From contig RHPI01001715.1 of NCBI GenBank assembly GCA_009103225.1, positions 100,856 through 164,855 on the forward strand: a stretch of DNA of 64,000 nt, in the 5' to 3' direction. Each line of letters starts with the position of its first letter. Position 1 is the first letter of the stretch. The notes below the pieces were generated by a model. It did no database searches. It saw nothing but the letters and a program-made list of their open reading frames with translations, and had not been told where the DNA came from. This DNA comes from Chlorokybus atmophyticus. Its lineage: Eukaryota; Streptophyta; Chlorokybophyceae; Chlorokybales; Chlorokybaceae. A program made the position numbers and the translations under genes. Positions 25,001-35,000 of this stretch are shown piece by piece.

Positions 25001-27599
25001 AGAAAGAGACGTCGACGCCGCTCGGCCCGACAAGATCTGGCTTTTGACGGAGAATGGGCTGTGCCAAACGTGTGCCGTCATTGCCAAAGAGAATTGGGAC
25101 TCCTCCAATGCTGCATGGCAATGCTCGGTTACTGTGCAAGTCACCCAGCACAAGCATGCATATTGTGGGAAGGGTCGTCAGCACACCACGGGCCAGCAAG
25201 ACTGTGCGCACACGTACACTCTCAAGTTGCACAACAAGCACCTTTGTGCTCACCTTGAGAATGATGCCAGGACTGGTGGGCAAGTCCCAAAGGCTGGTGT
25301 GTCCTTGTAGTCCACGGCGCCAACTGCCAGCGCACTGGCTGAATTGGGGTGGCCAAACACAGTGCCAGCTCCCCAATTCCTCGTGTCTATAGGTGCAGAC
25401 TGACCACCAGAGCTCTGCAAACGGGATGAGAACAGGCAGTAGTACAGCTTAGCAGGTCTGAGTAGAGCTGCCAGGTGACGCCAAAGCAGATATTGACTAA
25501 GCGTACAACGAAACCTACCACAAGTATGTACTTCATTCGTTTGGGAGCAGCTCCTGCTGCAAGGGTTATTTGCAGATAGATTGTGCAGGCTATATTTTGT
25601 GCAGGCTGGCATTGGTATGTCACGAGTTCAAACGCCCTGCCGGAGACCACATTGTTGTCTGTGCTGGAGGCCAAGGGAGTGGCGGTCTGCACAACAAGAA
25701 AAGGTTGAGTGCGACACAGTCACTGGAGGCCAGAGTCACTTGTGCAGTTTTAATACTTGGAACATCAACCACACATTTGCTAATGTGGCGCACATGTGTA
25801 CCTCAGCAGTGGCAAAGATGGCGATGTTGACGTCGTTCTTGGGTCCAACGCCATTGGTGGCTGAAGAGAAGGGCTCATCCCATTGAAAGGCGATAGAGAC
25901 CGTGCAGCTGTAGCAAACTGATATCGCTTGACGGTAGACTCCAGCGGAGAAGGCATACGCACTGGACGGGCCACCAAAGGTGCAGCCATTCGGACACGCA
26001 ACCTCCCACGAATTGCCTGCGACAGGTGTGCGTGTTGGTGCTGCTCTTCACTACGAGGTGTAGTATTACTTAAGTAGTCACTGACCAGCATCATTTCCAG
26101 CAGCGGAGTACCACACAACGCCCTGAGCAAACAGCGTGTTGGCTGCTTGCGCTAATGCGCCATCCATAAAGAAGGGTTCCTGACAAAGGTCACACGCATG
26201 TCAGCACAAGGTGACGACCACAGGAGGCCATCCACGTCGTCAGGAGGTTGTACATTGCTTACCTCATAGAAGCCAAGGTCGTCAACTATCACATTGATAC
26301 CAGCGGCTACAATCTGGTCTACGGCACTAACGATGCTCAGCGGGCCTTCGTAACCGCTGAAAAAATACAGTTGAGCCCCAGGCGCGACGTCATAGACAAT
26401 CTGTGTAAAAATCATTTACATGGATATGGCGGAGTACGAGTATTGTCAATGCTCATATGCTGATCACGCCGAGTACACATTCTAGGTGCAGGCATGGCTA
26501 GGGACCAACAGCACTGTTTGGTACCTGCAGCATGGCTCGACCTTCATCGCGGCCAGCAATGGTTGACGACAACTCCCTCAGCACTACCACTGAGCTGTCA
26601 CCACTCGGAAGATCGGCTGTGAACTGGTCAGCATGCAGCCCTTGCAGTGAGTTGAACGAGTCCGATAACACAAGTATCTTGGTGCCAGCACCTGCTCATT
26701 GGAAAGGTGTTCAGCTTCACACATGTTTCGTTACGCTCGACTCCAAAACAGAAGATTATGTTATATTGCGGACAGCCAAAAAGCTGGCTGTTGACAGCTT
26801 TACACAGGTCTTGACACGGATGATCACACCTGTGCGCAATTCGCACCATAGGGCAGCACCAAGCAGAGCCACAAAGCAGCACCACCGTGAGTGCGCTCAT
26901 GTACCTGTAACTTGGTACTGTTGTCTGATAACATCAGCATAGATGGCCTGGTCACCGGCCGTAGCTGCAATGCCCTGAGCTCTTCGCGTGGGGTACGACC
27001 GGTCGGCATGCTGCAGATGGTCCAAAGTGTCCAAAAGCAGGATGACAGACTTAGGTAAGACACCGTTGATGTGAAGCCCGTGCCTGTACAAAACAGACGT
27101 GATTATGGCTCAATGCAGTGCAACAACAGCGCAGCGGCATGGACATACCTGCCAGACAGCTCGAAACTGAGCGGCACTAGCTCATCCAGTAGCAAATCCG
27201 TGTCGTACTTCGCAACCAAGTTTACTACTACGTGTTTTTCACCAAGGCCATGCGAGTGCACAACCGGCCCTTCAGCCAGCCTTCTTCCGCGCGCGGCATG
27301 CTGCTCAGCAACAAGGCGAAGGCCGCTGCTGACTGTCGACAAAGCTGGCAAAGCAGATAGTGTCGTTTAGTTGGGATGTCCCTTGAGCAAGCTTATCTTG
27401 CCACAATGTGACCGATAGCAAAGATGACAGATGTCACTCACTATGGCACCACACTGTACACGTGTGCATTGAATGGTGCTCTGCAATCGCAAGTGCAGTG
27501 TAATACTACCATGAGTCGCTTACGCAGAGTTGCGTGGGCTGTGCTGAGCAGCAATGTGGAGAAGAGGGCGAGCCGTTGCAGTGCGGTCCATGTGCACAT
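22087..27599 (-). CDS. Secreted subtilase-like protein with TSP3-like, Cys-rich and kelch-like parts, 18 exons
   Basis: Proposed exons in gene order: 27599-27524, 27344-27149, 27083-26905, 26691-26525, 26400-26263, 26179-26086, 26016-25802, 25686-25519, 25414-25254, 25110-24873, 24696-24585, 24434-24370, 24298-23921, 23837-23617, 23499-23343, 23275-23114, 23075-22708, 22639-22087; about 1215 aa. Residues 1-23 are a signal peptide ending AHA. The S8 domain has LSDSFN (Asp161), DEGRAMLQ near 199-206 where subtilisins carry HGT, VYDVAPGAQL, the oxyanion-type SAAGND (Asn281) and GTSAAAPH (Ser523), then SGFDFLSGFGLADALAAL. A calcium-repeat-like DADSDRVPDSKDKCP follows near 582, then a Cys-rich segment (SISQLCPC). 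The last ~300 residues have kelch-like LAGG and LGG turns. The DEGRAMLQ arrangement matches a bacterial-type S8 subgroup. The junction of exons 14 and 15 (around 23500-23628) is not settled, and the 23076-23113 intron is only 38 nt. Confidence 0.85.
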
Positions 27600-27904
27600 G
27601 GAAAACTGAGCGGAGCGCATTGCTTGCGATACGATTTGGCTCTGGTGGTTACAAGCAGCAAAACTATCATGATAAGCATAGAAAGCGTCCCTTGTCAAAG
27701 GCACTACCAACATGCCATGACACATACGCTGGCGAAGCACTCACCTGTCAGCAACTACCTATCACTGCGGTTTGAGCACCTTTCATCCGGACAAGCTTGC
27801 CCTTATGTTAACCTGCGCAAACAGGGTGAGTGTCAGCTTCAGTGGCAAGGTTGTCTGTAACACGCTCAACAACATGGGTACTGGTACTTGGCTGCACAGC
27901 TTGC

Positions 27905-27973
27905 GTGGGCAAGTGTCCAGCACACCCACTACACCTAGCTAGGTGTGCTCGGTGTGTTGGACACTTGCCCCAC
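27905..27973. repeat. Long imperfect palindrome
   Basis: The two arms are about 33 bases each and meet at CCTAGCTAGG (27934-27943). They pair with only a few mismatches; the outer part matches GGGCAAGTGTCC on the left with GGACACTTGCCCC on the right. It lies 300-370 bases upstream of the subtilase start codon on the opposite flank. It could be a small foldback element or an arrested cruciform. No target-site duplication was established. Confidence 0.8.
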
Positions 27974-29739
27974 ACAGCCAGCGTGGTGAACCTGACAGCT
28001 GTGGCCTAGCACCTGCTCAACCAGCTGCTCGCACTACTGCACGTACGAACTACACCAAGCTGCCAGGGCTACACAAACACAAGTCAATCATTCAGCCAAA
28101 AAAATTGCTATGCGACTACCCATGCAGCTGCTCGTTGCTGTGGTCTACCAAACCGCTGCCAGCAGTAGCTCGTTCCTACCACTACAAGCGCAAGCGCTTG
28201 ACAAACTGGTGTTGCTGGTACCCAACTTAAACCGACAGCAACGGTCATGGCGCCTACTAGTGGTAGTTTGCCGCTAGCAACGTCAGACAAACGGTAGACC
28301 AAGCTAACCACACGAAGGAGGTGTTGGCATTAACCAGCTACTACTGCTGGCAGTGGCATGCTGTCATGCGTGGCTCAGTAAGCATTGAACTCTAATGACA
28401 GGCTTCCTGTTGCTAGAAGGGGGGCTTCGCCTCTGGCGTGTCAACATTGCACGTCGCCAGCCCCATGCTGGACAAACCTTCTTCTCTAAACTGGAGACTG
28501 CGACAGCATGCCCTCAAACCTCATGAACAAACGCAAGAGTGCATGCCAGTTGACAAGCAACCTGCTTCCTGCAGATTATGCGCAATTGTATACCACCACA
28601 CCTTACCTTGAAGCTGCCCCCGCTCCAACCTTGCACCCTCAACTCAACCGAGCTAACCTGTGCAATGTCTAGCTAGCCACGCAGGCAGCTGACCGCGAGT
28701 GCACGCGAGCTCTGCGACTCCAATTTCCTCCACCCGCCACTTTGTGCTGTGATGGAAACCCAACGTCAAGGCACGAACAGGCTAACAACGTCGTCGGGGT
28801 GGACGAGGGCGTCGCTCAGGGCGTCGGCGGCGGAGGGCGGCAGCTTCTGGGCAACGCACGGTGCGACGAGTCCACAAGTAATGGCCGTTCTGTGACGGTC
28901 ACTGAACGCAGTTCAGCCGGTCGTCGCTTCACAACTTCGCTCTCGGAATGGGACTCAGAATCGGACTGTGGCGGCCAGTTTGACCGATGTGGACTCTTGC
29001 AGTTCCGAAGAAAACCGCTCAGGCTCAGCCCTCGCACGGCAAGGACAGCCCTTTCTAGGCAGTCATGACGAAAGTCATTCATGCCGTGTCCGTTCAGAGT
29101 GCGGCGCACGCTGTGGCAGTCAGCTTCTGAACACGTGCGCGGCGGTGCGTTCGCAACACTTGTACGTACACGTAACTGAAGCCGCGGACTTCACCAACGC
29201 CAACTCGAATCACATTTTGACATTCACCAAGCGACAGTGAGCGCGGCTTGGCACGCCAAGCGTGTGGACTCCACACTGCGGAGCCCTACTGTTTGTGCCG
29301 GAGCATGTTCCGCAGCAACCTGTTTCGTTGTAATGAACACTGCGTGTCACAACGATTGCCCGTCTACTGTACGCAATGAGGTACTAAATACCTTTATAAA
29401 CCTTTATTGTGAAACAAGACGACCGTTTCATCTGCTAGTGACACATTGTTGCTACATGACGATGCGTGTAATACAAGATCTTACCATGGTCACTTACCGT
29501 AGTGTCAACAACTTTTGCTGTAAGTTGCTAGATATTAAACAACTCCGCAAGGGCACCTTACAATGGTTGGTTAACGGTTACAGATGGTGGATGCCGGTTA
29601 CAAATGACTGCAATGCATAAGTTGCCAGATTTAAGAATCTGCCTCCAGATAATAATAGTAGTAAATGTTTCGACAAAGCTTTTTAATGAATTTTGAACCA
29701 TCACGTCAATAACATTGATACATGCATGTTATCCTGGTG

Positions 29740-29817
29740 TGTAACGGGAAGGTACATAAAGAGACCACAAATTGACAAGAAAGCACCAAGTCTTTTATGG
29801 TCGAGTGGGCAATGACA
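29740..29817. repeat. Left terminal repeat of the TRIM element
   Basis: Begins TGTAACGGGAAGGTAC and ends in GACA. It shares the central block CACCAAGTCTTTTATGG with the right copy. Confidence 0.92.
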
Positions 29818-30181
29818 TTGGTCATCGGACCTTGAGACCCGGGTTTGATGCCTACCTTGCACACAATTTCCGCGGTCGTTGTTTCTCGATCCTGTAACGT
29901 TGTAACTGTCACTTCATAAGTGCCATCATCGATGAGTCGCGACTTGCCTAATGGCAGCGCCAAACTGAGCAGTTCGGTCGCCGCGGCATCGATGGGACGC
30001 GACCTGCCTATCGCGGCGATGCGACCCGGGGGCCGACAACGACGCGCTTGGCGCGCGGTTGACCGGTATGGGCCCGGCCTTGACAGTAGGGCCGGTGACC
30101 GACCCTAACAAACCCCTGGGATGATTCTCCAGCTGAGCATGGGCAGCTGCCGAGGATGTCAGTGTGCTTAAGTGGGGGGAA

Positions 30182-30260
30182 TGTAACGGGAAGGTACAAT
30201 AAATAACCACAAATCGACAATAAAAGCACCAAGTCTTTTATGGTCGAGTGGGCTGTGACA
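30182..30260. repeat. Right terminal repeat of the TRIM element
   Basis: One base longer than the left copy, with a handful of substitutions and small indels. It directly follows the polypurine tract and is followed by the right TGGTG target duplication. Confidence 0.92.
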
Positions 30261-30855
30261 TGGTGTGCACGTTTGCAGTTGTACTTTAACGCTATGCTTA
30301 TTGCTGTCGAACGACATTTATATATCTTAGTTGAGTAGAAAGCAACTCACGTGTACTTTTATTAACGTAGTAGCTACACCGGAGAACCAATCAATAGTTA
30401 TAATATGGCTTGGGTTGTAGTTGGTTAGTAATTAATTAGTTGATGGTTGATTAAATACCTTATTAATAACATCAACTTCAATGCATTTACTTCATCATTG
30501 ACCATAACATTTGAAGCTTGAAGTATACATTACCTCGTCAAGTGAGCGTGAGTCGTAAGCTTAGCATATGCGGCAACTCTACTGCCGCTACCAATGGTGG
30601 TGAGTTACAGTGCATCGACACTATAATGGTAGAGCCCCCCCCCCCTCCCTACCTCTAAATTTGCCCCGCAGGGCGGATACGCCATGTTTGCCTCAACTAT
30701 AACGAATATAAGAGTTGGCCGCAGACGTCACGTACGGTTCAGACTGAGACACAACAGTTATGTTCCAAAACATTTAAAAAATAAAACACGTTCTATATGC
30801 ATGACGCATATAAGGAACCAACATTTTACGGCTATATAATATCACGCAGAGTTGC

Positions 30856-30877
30856 GCTGCAAAGCGCTTTGCAGCGT
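30856..30877. repeat. Perfect 22-bp palindrome
   Basis: Arms of 11 bases (CGCTGCAAAGC and its complement) with no loop, in an AT-rich, gene-free stretch. Confidence 0.85.
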
Positions 30878-31508
30878 GACTTTGCGTAACACGTGATGCA
30901 ACGTGACTCGGCGTCACACCATTGTCAAGTACACGCATTGTTACACATGTTGTTCGACGCAGTAAATGCGGTCAATGCTGCAATGCTTCGTGTACAACGT
31001 TGATTGATGCATGTAATCGTGCCGATAAATGTATGTCTTGTTATGTAATGTATGTATATTGAAATTACGGTTTTATTTTCCATTTTGGTGGTTTTTAGTT
31101 TTAATAGTTCGTGTGTTGTTGCTTCTGATTGTCGCATAATTTGCTTTAACAATATAAGCTTAAATGAACCTTAACATAACAATGTTGTTCGGAGTTTTAT
31201 TCTTTGTTCGTTCGGTCATGCTCAAACCTATGTTTAGCCCTAGCCCTGCTTGCGGCAGTTAATGATGACGATGGTTAAGGAAAACGACATATAGCTACTC
31301 ATGTAGCAAAGCAAGCCATAATGAATTTGGTGATCAGGCTTGCAATCACTTTTGGTGCGATTTACGATTATGATTTTGATTTCATGTCAACCATCTCGAT
31401 GAATGCGTTAGTGGGGCTTTACTAAACACATTGCCTTACAGCACACGAATATTATCGCCGCGCGTGCACTAGTCTTTGCACACAACAACCGTGTGACAGG
31501 TAACCACG

Positions 31509-31532
31509 CTAGTCATGCATGCATGACTAGCA
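31509..31532. repeat. Perfect 24-bp palindrome
   Basis: Arms of 12 bases (GCTAGTCATGCA and its complement) with no loop, in gene-free sequence 0.5 kb from the kinesin 3' end. Confidence 0.85.
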
Positions 31533-32043
31533 GGTGGGCGGTAGAGGTTGCCTAAAGGGCAGAGCGTAGGTAGCTCGCCAGCGCGTTGCTTAGCGGTGGG
31601 TGTATGTGGCGTTGAGGTGAATGTGTTGTGCAGTGTGAGGTGTTGCATGCGTGGTGTATTGCGTGCATGCGCGATTGCCCTTCTCAGTTACTGTACATGT
31701 TCGGTATAACAGTTTGCGCTAATTGGCAAATGATGGAGTGAAGTGCAATAATCAGCAGCAAATGTATTTGTACAACAGCAGCGCCTCCAGGCAACAATCG
31801 TGGGGACCATAACAATCACCCAATGTATCACAGCATGCAACAACCTCCTTCTTGCAAGGTGCTGGTTGTTATATTGCGTGCGGGTCTTCCGCGCGTTTGC
31901 TGCCACATCGCTCCGTTCCCTTCATGTTACTGAATACAAAAGCACATCAGGGCCATGAGTAACCTGGGGCATGCGGCCAGTCAAGCCGACATGAGAGCAA
32001 ACTGAACATAGCAGTGGAAAACGCAAGGTGTGATGCTGTCTGG

Positions 32044-35000
32044 CTAATGTTGCAGCATGCACGCATGCACGTGCCTCAAACTGTATACCTTCTTTTTGCT
32101 CTTTTTCAAGGACAGTGTCGCAAAGGCTGCTGTTGCAGCGCTGATGTGTGTGAGGGATGCGCTAGCTGCTTTCCTTCCAGCTTTGACCAGCAGCTCTTCC
32201 AGGTTTTTCTTCTCTTCAGTCACAGCATGAAGATCCTTCTGCATGCTCGCATTGCTCTGTCTTGAATTCAGCAGTTCCTGCTGAAGGCTTGCCAGCTCGC
32301 TCTGTTTGGAAGCAAAGTCCTTTTTTGATGTGCTGAGCTCCTGCATTACACAATCATAGTCAACGCTGCAATCACACTGCTGGGCATCCCATATGCTTTC
32401 ATACCAGCCACGACAGTCAAGTTTTGTGACAAATGTGAGTCAGCAAGCTGTGATGATGCGTGTAACCTGTTGCAAGCGCTGGTGGTTTCGCTGTCTTTGA
32501 GACCGTTGGATGACCAGGGCAGCAGCAGTACGCGTGGCATCCTCTGAATGCAGCTGAAGCAACCCACCGCATCACATCTGTTTGCAATCAAGCCGACAAT
32601 GCAAATACCTGGATGCAATCAAATGTATGCCTACCTGGATCGCAGTCTCATAACTGGCAATGCGCTGCTGCATCTCCATCAGTTGCTGCTTCTGTGCTGC
32701 TATTTCTGTTAAGAGGACCACATGTTGATGCGTGACAGGCCAATGTCATGTCAAACACAACAGCTTACCATTGTTGGCTGTGTCCAGGGAAGCTGCTACT
32801 GTGTCTCTGGAGGCAGTAGTTGCTGCCAGCTCATCTTGCAAACCCTGCGGTTATATCGGTTAAGCACACACTAATCACAAACATGCCAACATGTGCCGTG
32901 AGGAGTCACCACAGCATGTCCATACATCTCGAAGCTTGCTCAGTTCCTTTGCTTGGCCTTCTGCAACCAAGTACTGTTGATGCCACTTGCTGCTCTCCTC
33001 GCGAGCGGCAGCCAGTTGCACATTCAGCTCCTGACAGTTTGCCAACAGGTCATCACGCTGTTTCTCCAAGGCAGCAGCGCTAATCGCTGCCTCCACAAGC
33101 TGTTGCTTGAGCAGGAGACACTGTTCAGACAGGCCGGCGGACTCCTCACGTGTCGCCTGTAATAACTGAATTAAACAATCCCGCTCTGTCGTACGCGCAG
33201 CTGCCTCTGCCGTGAACTGCTTTACATGTTCAGACAACTGCCGACACGATTCTGATAGAGCGGCGGACTCTTCCCGCGAGGATTTGAGTGAGTAAGACAA
33301 CGACTCTCGCTCTGTTGTCAGCTCAGCTGCCTCTGCTGTAACCTGCTTCACGCGCTCAGACAGCTGCCCACACTGTTCCGACAGAGCGGCAGACTCTTCC
33401 CGCGAGGCTTTGAGTGAGTGAGACAGCGAGTCTCGCTCTGTCATAAGCGCAGCTGCCTCTGCTGTGGACTGCTTCACGCGCTCAGACAGCTGCCGACACT
33501 GTTCCGATAGAGCGGCGAACTCTTCCCGCGAGGATTTGAGTGAGTGAGACAATGACTCTCGCTCTGTTGTCAGCACAGAGGCCTCTGCCATGGACTGCCC
33601 TACGCGCTCAGACAACACATTCCTATGCTTGCTGAGAGCCAACACTTCCGCTTGAGCAATTCCTAACTGTTCGGCTAGGTTGAGCCGCTGCTTCGACAAA
33701 GACTCTATCTCAGCCACAAATACCTGCAACCCACACTTGTCGGTGAGCAACAGCTACAAAGCATGGTATGGTGATCGTATGCTTACTGTTGTGCGCAACT
33801 GCATGCTTACCTTGTGCTTCTGCTTATGTGCAGCAGCTTCCTGAAACAGCACAATCGACAGTCAGCAAAGCGGATGGCATACTGTATGCGATCACAAGCC
33901 AGGAGATGACTTAAACATGCAGGACAATCCTATTGTGAATGTGCAACTTGAGGACATGACAGACAAAGCAAACATGTCACTTTCAGTAGTGTACCTGTTG
34001 CAGTCTCTCTTCGTGCTTTGCTTCAACGGCAGATAACCTGCAAGCATAGTAGCAGTGAGGAACATCCCGCTCTGACTGGAGAAAACATATGCACTGTCTT
34101 CAGCGCACCTGTCTGCCCACTGTGCCGTGAGAGCCGACAGCTCCTGATGATGAGAATCCCTTTCTGACTTGAAAGCCCTTTGCATGGCCTCCTTCTCTTG
34201 TTCATGCAGTTGCAACCGCTGCTTTGTAAGGGACAGCTCTTCCTCTCTGGTCAAGACTACTGCCTGCGTTGCCACGTCAGCTGTGGCAAAGCTTTCTATG
34301 ACAACCCGCTCATTGCAAGCAAATGTCGCACACATTGTGGCTTCCTCTCACACACACAGCGTTCAAAAATGCGCAACCAACTTCCCCTTGTGTTGGCAAA
34401 TTCGGTAAAAAAACAACTGCCACACAGTGTATACCTCCAGGGAGTGCAGCTTGTCATTATGCATATCCAGTTGCTCCTGCCATGCACAGCACGATAAGAC
34501 AGAGTACCGTTGTTGCCAACAACCTTGCAATGCTGGTGTGCCATCCCATGGCTTGAGTAAATGGTTGCTGCGGACCGTGCCCGAAGTCCACGGGGGAACG
34601 TTCTTCAACAAGATACAGGGTTGCAATAAAACAAACTCTGTGACTTGACTTTAACTGGCACCGTTCGACTGACATTAGCCATGTTGGCACAGACCATCCA
34701 ACACACTTATATCGCTTACCTGCAGGCTATCACTGAGCTCCTGTAAATCAACAACTTCGTTGACGATGGCTTTCGTCTTGACCTTCATTGCCTGTGGTCC
34801 CCAGTATGCCATCAATCGCTCTATTACGAACCAGCGATAGCATCATGCGCTGTCGTGCAAAGACTGTACCCTTTGTCCAAACTGCAGGGAGTTCAAGCTT
34901 TCCTCCGCATGCATTTGGCAGGGTCCCACATTGACGATGAGTGAAGTTTTGGCGTTGCCTGTGACAGCACTTGCATATCGCCAGTACAAACATCAAGTCA

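Larger units (their letters stand above)
29740..30260. mobile_element. TRIM-like miniature LTR retrotransposon with 5-bp target duplication
   Basis: Two direct repeats of 78 and 79 bases (29740-29817 and 30182-30260) are about 90% identical and each starts TG and ends CA. The whole element is 521 bp and is flanked by TGGTG on both sides (29735-29739 and 30261-30265), a 5-bp target-site duplication. A primer-binding-site-like TTGGTCATCGGACC begins directly after the left repeat, consistent with a tRNA 3' end in ...GGTCCGATGACCA. A polypurine tract, AAGTGGGGGGAA at 30170-30181, abuts the right repeat. The 364-bp interior has no gag or pol, so the element must be moved by enzymes from elsewhere. 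By its polypurine tract and primer site it is oriented left to right in the window. Confidence 0.92.
27600..32043. other. Gene-free region with a TRIM element and palindromes
   Basis: No protein gene is recognised in about 4.4 kb between the start of the subtilase gene and the 3' end of the kinesin gene. The stretch holds a long imperfect palindrome at 27905-27973, a GC-rich block at about 28680-29300 without a recognisable product, the TRIM retroelement at 29740-30260, and perfect palindromes at 30856-30877 and 31509-31532. A short C-run lies at 30638-30646. Confidence 0.55.

Noticed and set aside
28742-29240. Open frames in the GC-rich block upstream of the TRIM element
   Set aside because: No domain, no good splice partners and no conserved motif, so not called as a gene.
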